A stretch of DNA of 64,000 bases, from positions 27,421,939 through 27,485,938 of the forward strand of contig NC_063257.1 of NCBI RefSeq assembly GCF_019578655.1, written 5' to 3'. The notes beneath the pieces were generated by a model. The model made no database searches. It saw only the letters and a list, made by a program, of their open reading frames with translations, and was not told where the DNA came from. Shown here piece after piece: positions 27,690 through 37,530 of the stretch. A program made the position numbers and the translations under genes. Origin of the DNA: Ricinus communis. Lineage: Eukaryota > Streptophyta > Magnoliopsida > Malpighiales > Euphorbiaceae. Positions within the stretch are counted from its first letter, which is position 1. Each line of letters begins with the position of its first letter.

Positions 27690-28189
27690 AGATAAATTAT
27701 CTTTTAATTCTATGGGTTGGGCTTACAAAATATGACTAGAATCACTCCTAAACCTCCTCAACATGGACACATGGAAAACATTATGAATCTGAGACAATTC
27801 TGGAGGTAAGGCCAACCTATAGGCTACTGGACCAACCCTCTCAATCACCTCATATGGACCAATATACCTAGGGCTCAATTTCCCTCTTTTACCAAATCGT
27901 AATACTCCTCTCTAATGTAAAATCTTCAAGAAGACCTTATCACCCACATTGTATTCAATCGGTTCCTTCTTTAAGTCTGCATAACTCTTTTATCTATCTT
28001 GGGCTTCTTTTAGACGATTCCGAATTAGTTGAATATTCTCTATTGTCATTTGTACAATTTTTGGACCAACTAACTGTCTTTCCCCAACTTCATCCCAACA
28101 GACTGGAGTTTAGCACTTTCTACCATATAAGGCTTCATAAGGTGCCATCCCCAAGCTAGAATGAAAAGTGTTATTGTAGGCAAATTCCA
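27690..28189 (-). pseudogene. Integrase C-terminal region, broken
   Basis: Minus-strand translation in a frame different from the catalytic core shows the familiar order: an FAYNN segment, [12 protein letters not shown], the [20 protein letters not shown] core-binding region, and [13 protein letters not shown]. At least four in-frame stops interrupt it. The change of frame relative to the core lies near 28200-28215. In Ty3/gypsy elements this region binds DNA and joins the catalytic core to the chromodomain. It is not functional here. Confidence 0.8.
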
Positions 28190-28657
28190 TCAAAGGTAGA
28201 TGTTTATCCCAGCTACCTGTAATTCCATTACACAAGTTCGAAGCATGTCTTCCAATGTCTGGATTGTCCTCTTTGACTGACTATCTGTTTGGGGACGAAA
28301 AGCTGTACTAAACCTCAATTTAGTACCCAAAGCATACTGCAAACTTGGCCACAATCTGGATGTAAATCTTGGATCCCGATCTGATACAATAGACAATGGA
28401 ACACCATGCAATCTGACCACTTCTCTGATGTAGATTTCAGGAAGTCTATCTAATGAATAACTCACCTTCATAAGTAAAAAGTGAGCTAACTTAGTGAGTC
28501 GATCAACAATTACCCAAACTGCATCATGTCCCTGCTGAGTTCTAGGCAACCCAATCATAAAATCCATCATAATATGCTCCCACTTCCATTCAGGAATAGG
28601 AAGAGGTTGCAATGTTCCCGTTGGATGCTGATGTTCTGCTGTTGGCAAACTAAACAT
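28190..28657 (-). pseudogene. Integrase catalytic core with DDE to DDK change
   Basis: This 155-codon open stretch covers most of the retroviral integrase core (rve fold), the enzyme that inserts element DNA into the chromosome. Two catalytic aspartates are visible, in MMDFMIGLP and in VSDRDPRF. The third catalytic residue should be Glu in the QSER-type motif, but the sequence reads [14 protein letters not shown], with Lys encoded at 28271-28273. Two codons upstream of QSK, the usual TDGQ reads TDSQ. Both changes are G-to-A on the coding strand. The upstream end is frameshifted relative to the zinc-binding region, and the downstream end shifts frame again. It is a dead domain in a dead element. 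Confidence 0.9.
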
Positions 28658-28683
28658 TTAGCCACAAAATCTGCAATGTCTTT

Positions 28684-29038
28684 CTTCATCCTTGACCATC
28701 AATAGTTGTCCTTTAAAGTACGGTACATTTTTGTATTTCCTGGATGCATAGCATATGCTGAATTGTGTGCTTCCTCCATTATCTCTCTTTTCAGAACTTC
28801 AACATTAAGTACACATAATCTGTCCCCATAAAGTAAAGTACCATTCTGAAATCATAAAATCTGCTCTACTGCCTTGTTGGACTTGCTCTGTGATCTTCAC
28901 CATTTGTTCATCTTGACTCTGTGCCTCCCTAACTCTATCAATCAACACTAGTTGAATCTTCAAAGTAGCAAGCAATGCTCCTTTCTTACCTTGAGCTAAC
29001 TCCACATTCAGTGCCCTCAACTCAAATAACAATGGCAT
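28684..29038 (-). pseudogene. Integrase N-terminal HHCC zinc-binding region and linker
   Basis: The linker between RNase H and integrase is open from 29038 to 28805, with LRALNVELAQG near its start and SQDEQMVKI after it. It is followed by the HHCC zinc finger: histidines in EEAHNSAYAMHPG and cysteines in AKCLVCQ. An in-frame TGA replaces a tryptophan just after KDNY (near 28700), and a small deletion after CLVC shifts frame into the core. The zinc finger normally helps integrase multimerise on LTR ends. Confidence 0.8.
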
Positions 29039-29040
29039 TC

Positions 29041-29640
29041 ACTCAGAGTGTATATAAGATAAGTTACCTGAGGACTTCCTACTAAGTGCATCTGCTACCA
29101 TATTAGCCTTTCTTGGGTGACATTCAATGGTTAAGTCACATTCTTTTAGGAGTTCTATCCATCTTCTTTGTCTTTAGTTCAACTCTTTTTGACTTAGTGT
29201 GTATTTCAAACTCTTGTGATTTGTGAAAATCTGACACTTCTCACCTTACAAGTAATGCCTCCAAATCTTTAAGGCAAAAATAACTGTTGCTAGCTCTAGG
29301 TCATGTGTATGGTAGTTCAACTCATGTGGCCTTAATTATCGAGAAGCATATGCTACTACCTTGCCTTGTTGCATCAACACACAACCCAAACCATTTTTAA
29401 ATGCATCACTATACACAATATATTCTAGCCCCGTCACTAGAATTGTCAACACTGGTGTTGAGGTTAAACATGCCTTTAATTGATCAAAACTGTGTTGGCA
29501 TTCTTCATTCTAGACAAACTTCACATTCTTTCTTAGTAGCTTTGTCAAAGGTGAAGCTATAACGAAAAAGCTTTGCACAAATCTCCTATAATAATCTGCC
29601 AACCCTAAGAAACTACGTACCTCATGTACACTAGTAGGTG
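29041..29640 (-). pseudogene. RNase H domain, broken, catalytic Asp to Asn
   Basis: Minus-strand translation shows the RT connection ([15 protein letters not shown]) and the RNase H motifs YSDA, HDLELA, TNHKSLKY and ADALSRK. RNase H removes the RNA strand during reverse transcription, using acidic residues in these motifs. In TNHKSLKY the conserved Asp of the TDHKSL motif is Asn (codon at 29219-29221), again a G-to-A change on the coding strand. At least five in-frame stops interrupt the segment, at tryptophan or glutamine positions. The frame is otherwise continuous with the downstream linker. Confidence 0.82.
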
Positions 29641-29644
29641 GTAT

Positions 29645-30370
29645 CTAACTAACAACTGCCTCGATCTTTTTAGGATCAACATACACTCCTTCAACTGAAA
29701 TGACATGGCCCAAAAATACCACTTTTTCTAGCCAGAATTCACACTTGCTAAACCTGGCATACAATTGTTTATCCCTCAATGTTTGTAGCGCAATTCTCAA
29801 ATGCTCAACATGCTCTTCCTTTGACTGCGAATACACCAAAATGTCATCAAGGAACACAATGACAAAGTTATCTAGATAAGGCTTGAATACTTTGTTCATC
29901 AAATCCATGAATGCAGCAGGAGCATTCGTTAACCCAAAGGGCATTACTAAGAATTCATAATGCCCATATCGAGTTCTAAACGCTGTTTCTTTAATCTTCA
30001 GTTGGTGATACCCAGATCTTAAATCGATCTTTGAAAATACTCTAGCTCCTCGCAACTGATCAAACAAGTCATCAATACGTGGTAGGGGATACTTGTTGCG
30101 TACAGTCACCTTATTCAGTTGTCTGTTTTTTTCAAAAATAGAACTGGTGCACCCCAAGGTCATACATTAGGTTTAATATAGCCTTTATCAAGTAACTCTT
30201 GTAATTGCACCTTTAATTCTTTCAATTCTGCTGGAGCCATTCTATATAGAGCTTGAGAAATAGGAGTTGTCCCGGCTGCAAATCAATACTGAACTCAATC
30301 TCTCTATTAGGTGGCAATCCCAGAAGATCTTCAGAAAATACATCTGTAAACTTATTCACCACTAGATTAT
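29645..30370 (-). pseudogene. Reverse transcriptase, broken
   Basis: The longest open part (29645-30163, 172 codons) carries [52 protein letters not shown], the catalytic FLDDILVYS (Asp-Asp codons at 29843-29848) and FLGHVIS, in normal Ty3/gypsy order. The enzyme copies element RNA into DNA. Three defects are visible. About five residues are missing between HQLKIKE and TAFRTRYG. Sequence is lost and the frame shifts just before QLNKV. The N-terminal part (about 30180-30370, with an [14 protein letters not shown] motif) lies in another frame. Confidence 0.92.
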
Positions 30371-30380
30371 TGTCAAGCTT

Positions 30381-30611
30381 TTATGCCTTTTTTTCTGTAT
30401 CAATGACATATGCCAAGAATGCTTCGCACCCCTTTCTCATCATTCTTCTAGTTGTGAGTGCTGAAACCATACTATAATGCTCTAAACCCCTTTCACCTCT
30501 AAACACAATTCTACCACTATTAGGCAACTGGAACTCTACCTTCTTCTTATAGCAATCAATCATTGCTTGATATTTGGTTAAGACATCCATGCCAAGGATC
30601 ACATCAAACAT
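30381..30611 (-). pseudogene. Protease C-terminal part and linker to RT
   Basis: This 76-codon open stretch contains FDVILGMDVLTKYQAMIDC, the second conserved block of the Ty3/gypsy aspartic protease, followed by the linker to RT. It is out of frame with the N-terminal half of the protease: the preceding frame closes at about 30604, and a two-base loss at the junction would explain the shift. It ends at a stop just before the RT region. Confidence 0.85.
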
Positions 30612-31197
30612 CTATAATGATAATGGCATGATAGATATGTCCATAAACCATTGATTCACCTACTGGCATATCTATAACCAAACCCTGGTCCATCACACTC
30701 CTTTTTTTTGGTATACATGATGTGAATGATGATGCAATAAATGAATGAGTTGCACCTGGATCAATTAAAGCATATGCATTATCACCAAAAATAGCTAACC
30801 TACTAGAAATGACATCATGTGATGTTGCTGCCTCATGTTGTGTCATGGCAAATACTCTAGGTTGCACTGAAGGTCTCTCTGTATATACAGGCTGAGTAGG
30901 GTGAGTCAATGTAGATGCACCACCCTCTCTACTAACACCGACTCCTGAACCTCTGCCCATACCCTTACCAAAGCCAAAAGTCCTACCTCCTCTACTAGTT
31001 ATGCTTTGAACTCCTCTACTAGAACTAGTACCAAACTGTGCGCAATTAGGACAATCCCTCCTAATATGCCCGGATCCACCACACTCAAAACACTGTATAG
31101 TTCTCTTCCTACAATCTCCCTTATAGATACAACCACAAGTAGCACAAGGTGTTGTCCTTTTAAATGAACTACCCACACTTGCCATCGGCTGTCTCAC
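30604..31197 (-). pseudogene. Gag zinc knuckles and protease N-terminal half
   Basis: The 197-codon open stretch shows a cysteine cluster CATCGCIYKGDC and then a CCHC knuckle, CFECGGSGHIRRDC, which binds element RNA. A low-complexity Ser/Gly/Arg linker follows, then the aspartic protease active-site motif LIDPGATHSFIASSF. DPG in place of DTG/DSG is, as I recall, common in plant chromoviruses and need not be damage. The frame closes at about 30604, where the protease is shifted. Upstream it is continuous with gag through several nonsense codons. Confidence 0.88.
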
Positions 31198-31413
31198 AGA
31201 GCTCTGACTGAACTAAGAAGACTATGGTCTATAAATGCCTGACCAAGTCTAAGGTCCTATACTACCTCTAGGTCCTCCTATCTCTGATCTTTATTGAGAT
31301 GTACCAGCTCCCTTATTGAATCCCTTTTGCTTCCTTATCCAAACTGAGGCCTTTAATTTGCTTTCTTGCTCTATTTCCTCCTTCAGTTTTTCTTTCTCTA
31401 TTGCCTTCTCAAC

Positions 31414-31950
31414 CTAGCCTCTAAAATGCTGGCCTTCATAGATTGATAACTCATTCTTCAGCACTGTTTGTAAGCCCTCCTTGAATCTGTAGCACTTTTG
31501 AGTCTCAGTTGGAAAGATTTCAGAAGCATAAAATCTATCAACATGTTCCCGCATAGTCATACTTCCTTGTTTTAAGGTAATGAACTCATTTTGCCTCTCT
31601 ACTTTGAATGCATTAGTCAAATATTCCCTATAAAATTCTGCCTTGAATACATCCCATGTCAACTGATTCCCATGCAACATCCTAACTCTAATAAACCATG
31701 CATCTGAGGTGTCATGCAGTAAACCATACACATTACTAACCTTCTGTGCTTCTGTGAGTTCAAGTGTATTGAATGCTTTCTCGGTTGTCTTCAGCCACTT
31801 ATTTGCCTCTCTAGAATCAATGGAACCATGGAATTCATACGCCCCACACTTCTTTGCATGCTCAATAATATCCCCAGGCCTTCTTCTCTGTTCTTGAGCT
31901 ATCAAAGTAGCAATAATAGTCTCTACAAATACCCTCGGATCAAGCTGCAA
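31414..31950 (-). pseudogene. Gag capsid region
   Basis: This 178-codon open stretch is a retrotransposon Gag (retrotrans_gag family) with EANKWLKTTEKAFNTLELTE, WDVFKAEFYREYLTNAF and RQNEFITLKQGSMTM. Gag forms the cytoplasmic virus-like particle. The open stretch starts in mid-protein. The likely original start is the ATG at 32117-32119 (translation MPLRRNRGRPPR), which is followed at once by a TAA where Gln would be expected. Between this segment and the zinc knuckles (31198-31413) there are about five more stops. The short plus-strand frame at 31709-31897 is a shadow. Confidence 0.88.
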
Positions 31951-32116
31951 AATAGGTACAACGGGGGGCAGGGGAGGAGGAAGTTGCTCAACAATAGGGG
32001 GTCTTAGCCTCAGACTCTAGCTCAGGATTTGTACTACCCCTAGACTCTGCCCGATCACTACCCCATTAGCCAATTCTTCCTTATCTAGGTGGCCTACCAC
32101 GGTTCCTTCTCAGTGG

Positions 32117-32119
32117 CAT
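32117..32119 (-). other. Probable original gag start codon
   Basis: This ATG on the minus strand opens MPLRRNRGRPPR, matching the basic, arginine-rich Gag N-terminus usual in these elements. It lies about 80 bp inside the primer binding site. Codon 13 is TAA, so translation would end after 12 residues. Confidence 0.65.
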
Positions 32120-32197
32120 CCTATAAATATAACAAAAACATTTTTAATATTTCATCAAACTACATCAAAAGCATAATTTAAAAGACCATTTAACAAA

Positions 32198-32209
32198 GCT
32201 CTGATACCA
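32198..32209 (-). other. Primer binding site (tRNA-iMet type)
   Basis: On the minus strand the sequence TGGTATCAGAGC lies four bases inside the 5' LTR end (TGTGACA, then GTTT). It matches the plant retroelement primer binding site complementary to the 3' end of initiator methionine tRNA, which starts minus-strand DNA synthesis. It is intact. Confidence 0.93.
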
Positions 32210-32213
32210 AAAC

Positions 32214-34082
32214 TGTCACACCTCGTCTCACACAGCCCGAGGTGGACACTTAAAACCAGCCATTAACATTATTACTTAGTTAGTCTAAATATTTTATAAA
32301 TATCATTATATCTGCAAAAATGATTTAAATTAATCTCTTATAAAATTTTAGAGCTATTCATACATTACATTTAGAAAACAATAAGTTTTAAAGAAATAAG
32401 TTTTATGAATAGTGAAATACATATGAATAGTGAAATACGTATAAAAGTAACCAGATGATCTAGAAATTTTCATCATTAAATTAATATAAAACACATTTCC
32501 AAACATTTATATTATATATATAAATTAGATACCATTACTTAACTTATAAATAAATTCTTTTACAAACTTACACAAACAAAACTAAGAAATAAAGTACAAG
32601 GCTTCTCTGACAAGGATGTTGGCCAACCTTATTCTGATACTTTATATACACTATCTTAGCTCAATCCACCCACTATCAAGTTCTGTTATCTGAAAAGATT
32701 TTAAAACAGAGTAAAATGAGTATAAAAATACTCAGTGGATAGATGTCACAAGCAGAAAATAGTTTAACTAAATTAAATATAATAAACATCTCGAATTAAG
32801 ACACTAGAGTATTTATAATCGAATTATCATTCACTTTAAACATCAAATCCATTCTCACTTTCAACATGTTCAAAACTTAATTAATTAAAGCGTGTGCCTT
32901 GTAAACATCAATACATCCTTTCATTTGCATTAACCATCCCTATAACAAGCATCACAACTCGGCCATAACATACAGGCCATCACCTCTAGGCATACTTGAT
33001 GGCTAACCGTTCAACTACATGAGCACGTAACGACCCTTCTCCCTTCACCGTTCTTCAATCAAGTCCCCCGTTGTTTATTGCACAATAACAACTAAAACAA
33101 TCTCAAATGTGCATATATCATCTCAACACATTCATACATCTTATATAGGGTGGTAATACATAAACCAAATATCATTTCCAATAAATAATCCGTCAAGACA
33201 ATGTTAACACATTTATAGTTCAATAAGAATTCAAATAAAACCATCTCTGTCATAATCTAAGATGATCAAGAACTCAAATAAATTAATAAGTATAAAAGAA
33301 TATCTCAAATCAGATTATCAAATAAAACACATAGTAATAAGTCATTTAACTTGTAAACTTGAAACCTTTGAAACCATAAAGTTTAAATATGAAATTCAAG
33401 TATCAACAAGGCTGAATGGAAACCATTCTAATACATCATTTCAGGTCTATAAAAAAATATTAATAATATCATTTTATTGATGTTATAAAATGATTTAAAA
33501 ATTATGAACATCTACTCACCAAAATAGTCCACAAATACATACAATCAATTCACCGAATTGATAAGTTTGCACCTCCACTTCCTTTGCCTTTTCCAGCACC
33601 TAAAGCATGACATTTATTTATAAGAGCTATATTTAGGCCTATATTAAAAACATTTCTCTGACCTATAGAGAAGGACTTCTAACCTTAATTTTTAACCAGA
33701 CATAGATATTTGTGTCTAGTACCTTCAATAAAAATTTCACTTCAATTTCTTGACTATTATAGGGGTTAAGGATAGCTCAACATAACCAGCTTCAATAATC
33801 CTGACAGACAGAGCAATTAAAAGTATGGCCTTGATTGATCATGTTACAGATAGAATTAGCTCCAATTCAAAACTAAAAAGTTATAGGAAATTTTCACAAG
33901 TTTCTTAAAAAATAAACCAAACTCAATTTGGATTTTCCTATCTTAAGATATATGAAAAGTATCTCGACTACATTTAACTCATAAACTCTGTAAACCTAGT
34001 TCACAGAGCTAAATTTGAAAAATTCCTAGGATGACCACAAGAAAAATTCTAATCAGAACTATATTTATGTGTCTAGTACATG
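32214..34082 (-). repeat. 5' LTR of the gypsy element, inner part
   Basis: This is the part of the 5' LTR next to the primer binding site. It starts TGTCACACCTCG on the plus strand and keeps about 450 bp that the 3' LTR has lost. It is cut at 34082 by solo LTR B3, whose target duplication ACATG occupies 34078-34082. Without B3 and one duplication copy, the LTR would be about 2.61 kb, against 2.29 kb for its partner. The open frame at 33262-33480 is LTR sequence with no recognised product. Confidence 0.9.
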
Positions 34083-36783
34083 TGTCACGACCCCACCCAT
34101 GGGCCCGTGACCGGCACTAGGGAATGGGTAGGCTTAAGGCCATCGAAACCCGTAGTAAGCCTGACACTCACTGATTTAAACAAATCTCATCTCCAATTAA
34201 TATTATTAAAGCCACAAATTATCTTAAATGCTACATTTTACATAATTTAATCGATCTGCCAGAAGAACTAGGCGAGACCTGAAACTCAGAAAATTTACAA
34301 CTGATACATCTACTATTACTACTGCGGAGAATCTAAGATTTACCAATTTACATACCAAATCAAATACATCACCCGATGATGAAGGAGTCGGGTTACTGAA
34401 TAAGAGCCGCGAGAGGACTAACAGTCACGAATCTGAAAAACAGTAAAAATGAGACTGTCAGTCTCGAGAGTGAGTTAAAATCAAATAATTTGGGAACTAT
34501 TGCATTTTTCTCAGAAAACATAGATTGTTCAAATCAGTATATCAAACCATGCACATAAATACCATAATCATACCCTATTACTTTCTTCACATAAAATGTT
34601 GATCATTCGAATCAATATATCAACCATGCACGTAAATACAATCCATATTATAATCATACCATAATAAATAAATGAATGAATAAATAAAAATATATTTTTA
34701 CTTTTACGAGACGAGTGGCTCAGTAGAACCCTAACCCCAAATTCTAACAGCCATTTTGGCTCTCTTAGTCCAATAAGACTGGCGCCCCGAGAGCAATGCT
34801 CGACCAGGGACCTTACCTCCAGTCTGGTCACTTAAGTATCCAAATAAGAAATCTAGTAGCCATTCGGCTCTCTTAATCCAATAAGACTGGCGCCCCGAGA
34901 GCAATGCTCGACCAGGGACCTTACCTCCGGCAATTTACACAAATCAGCCCAGAGAGCCATGCACGACCAGGGCAAACCCATGAAAATCTTATTACATGTC
35001 CATGATCAATACCGGTGCGCACGCGGTCCTGATGTAACCCATCAGGCGGCATGTTCTACAAGCCACATTTCCCAAGACACAATCATCCATTTAATAAATA
35101 TCATTGTATAATGAAGTCATTCAACCATATCAAATTAATGATTAACAATTAAGAGTAAAACATCAGGCAACTCATATGGAAAACTGATTATATATGGTAT
35201 TATCATAACATTACTATAATAATACTTATATTACCTTTAATAATAAATAATTCAGTGAAATTATTTACGTTGCGATACTAATAACCATATTAAGCATGAA
35301 CTTTCAAAATAGCATATTAAAATCAAACTTAGCAATAGCGCAATGATTAAATGACTTTAACTCACAGAATTGGGCGACCTCCTCGCTCTGCTCCGGTGCC
35401 TCGGTTGGAGCGAGCCGAACAAACGGACAATCTAGTCACGGAAAACAATTTATCAAAACGCTGAAACAATCGATCTTTAATCCTAGGTCTAGACTCCTAG
35501 GACTGACTGTCTAAGAATCTCAACTCAGGAGAATTCTACCGAAAATCCGGCAGAACCTCCCCTACAACACGAACATTACCCCCCATAAAAACGGGTCCAA
35601 GACCTGCCAGAAGAACACTTCAAATATCCAACAATTTAAACAACGGGAGCCGGGTCCCCAAACTTCACTATTTCCGACCTCGCCACAAAGACAAAAATAC
35701 GAGGCAGGCAAACTGACAGACAATTATTTTTGACTCACAAAATCATCAAATACTCAATATAATCCAATAGACACAAATTTAAAATCAAAGGATTCCAAAA
35801 TTAACGATCCGAACACACCATCGAACTCACAACGATGCGCTGAAGACGATCCCTGCTTCCGATTTTCCGATCTGACACCCGATCATCCGGAGAGATTTGC
35901 GGACGATCTCGGCCGTCGATTTGCAAACGGAGCCCGATCGCCACCAAACCGGTGCCATTTCGAAGCTTGAGCTGAGGAGAGTCGGAATACGTCCTCCAAT
36001 CGTCCATCCTCCGCCGGATCTCGCCGGAAAAACCCAAAAACGCCGGCTGCCACCATTTTCTCTCTCCACCGGATCTTCCGTCTCCGGCCACCACAGGCGT
36101 CGCTTGCGCCAAAAGAAAGCTCTCGCCGAGAGAACCGATCGCCACCGACTCGGCGCCAACAACGCCGCTGGAAACACGCTGGAAGCCGCCGCGCCTGCGC
36201 TCCCGCCGCTTTGCCGCTGGCTTCGCCCGCGCCGCTCCATCGGCCGGGCTCCGCGCCCGTGATGCCGGCGCTGCGTCCCCCTTCTCTCTCTTGACCACGC
36301 CACTCTCTCTCTCTCTCTTCCTCGATTTTCTTTCCTTTCAATATCGACATTAGGCCCCGAACTTTTCCTTATTACAATTTAGTCCCTCAACTTCTTAATT
36401 ACTTACAATTCCATCCATCAAAATTCCAATTTAACCCCCAAACTTCTTTTAGCCTTTCAATTAAGCCCTTAACTAATTAATTTGGGCCAAATCCGAATTA
36501 TTGAAAATACACAATTACAAAAATACCCCTGACCGACATATTTATTTACAAAAATACCAAGCTCACAAATTTCCATTAAAACCCCATAAAAATAACATTA
36601 TACTTTCAATCCTTATTCCAAAATATAATTTTACTTATATAAATTTGCATTTGGGAAAATTTTGAATAACCAAAATATAATCATTTCTCAAATAATTTAC
36701 TTGAATAATTTCTTAAAATTTCAAACTAATTGGGTATAGAAAATAACTCATTTATTAAATATATAAAAATTCGGGGTATTACA
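34083..36783 (-). mobile_element. Solo LTR B3, nested in the gypsy 5' LTR
   Basis: This 2,701-bp element is flanked by the exact duplication ACATG (34078-34082 and 36784-36788). It runs TGTCACGACCCC to GGGGTATTACA on the plus strand, with intact TG/CA ends, the same orientation as B1. It inserted after the gypsy element, which dates family B activity as later than that insertion. Compared with B1 it has a different pattern of internal gaps: about 110 bp and about 95 bp are missing from its AT-rich end. The GC-rich island is at about 35808-36290; overlapping open frames there on both strands show no domain. Confidence 0.93.
34760..34980 (-). repeat. Internal subrepeats of LTR B3
   Basis: Blocks centred on GAGCAATGCTCGACCAGGGA occur at about 34791 and 34899, with a variant GAGCCATGCACGACCAGGG near 34953. 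The first two carry the GGCGCCCC lead. The segment around them (CCATT..GGCTCTCTTA..TCCAATAAGACTGG) is also duplicated here. Confidence 0.78.
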
Positions 36784-37530
36784 ACATGAAACAAAAATGT
36801 CACCTCCATTGGATGACCACAAGAAAATTTATAGGGGTCGAATTACAATAAGCTCAACTATTTTGACAGATTAAGCAATAAAGTATTTCCTCTAATTGAA
36901 CTAACATAGAAGTTAAATCAGATCAAGCTAAACGAGGAACAATTTTAGAAGACTCTTCAAACTTTCTAGATCATCAAATAACACTCAATTTAAAGCTTTC
37001 TAGCTCAAGATATGATCAAAATAATAAGACTGAAGAACCGAAATCATCAAACCCGAATTTTGTAATTTGAAAACCCTAATATAAATCAACCAGAACATTA
37101 AAATTACTTACCAAATCAATCACCAAAGGCTTCTAGGATGAAATTAAAGCTTGGAAAGTGTTTTTGATCACCAATTTCATTTTCAAATCAATCCTAAACT
37201 TCAAGGATCAAGCAGCCCCCTTCAAGCTCTTTTTTTTTTTTTCCTTTCTCTCCTTTTTTTTTCTTTTTTTCCATATGTGTCTCCATATCCAATTTGGGTA
37301 AATAAATGGTAAATTATTCATTTAAGCCCTCAATGAAATAGCTTTGTTACCTATAAACACTCAAGCTTTCAATGGAGCAATTAAGGACAATCATTTGCTT
37401 CAATTGAGTCATTCTCTCTATAACTATATTTATAAATATGCTAACTTATACTTAAATTCTATCAACATATATGTAAATGAAATGCAAAAATGAATGCAAA
37501 TATACTTATAGCTAGAGTACTGGTGTGACA
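36784..37530 (-). repeat. 5' LTR of the gypsy element, outer part
   Basis: This is the remaining 747 bp of the 5' LTR beyond nested B3, starting with the ACATG duplication copy and ending GGTGTGACA. It aligns with 26747-27492 of the 3' LTR, with the same T/C-rich tract. It is followed directly by the target duplication GACCC and the continuation of the interrupted f monomer. Confidence 0.9.

Larger units (their letters stand above)
25203..37530 (-). mobile_element. Degenerate Ty3/gypsy chromovirus with both LTRs, carrying a nested solo LTR
   Basis: The element lies on the minus strand and spans 12.3 kb, of which 2.7 kb is the nested B3 insertion. It is bounded by TGTCACACC...GGTGTGACA LTRs and by the target duplication GACCA (25198-25202) / GACCC (37531-37535). 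The right copy matches the satellite, so the left copy has mutated. On the minus strand the order is 5' LTR, tRNA-iMet-type primer binding site, gag, zinc knuckle and protease, reverse transcriptase, RNase H, integrase, chromodomain, polypurine tract, 3' LTR. That order and the integrase-linked chromodomain place it in the Ty3/gypsy chromoviruses; the long LTRs favour the Tekay/Del group over CRM. Every coding domain is broken by stops or frameshifts, so it cannot encode its own proteins. Confidence 0.93.

Noticed and set aside
30253..30477. Plus-strand open frames within the pol region (30253-30477 and 31709-31897)
   Set aside because: They are antisense shadows of the minus-strand RT/protease and gag sequence, whose motifs are clear.
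32198..32209. A tRNA gene near the tRNA-like sequence at the gypsy 5' end
   Set aside because: Only the 12-base primer binding site is present; there is no cloverleaf around it.
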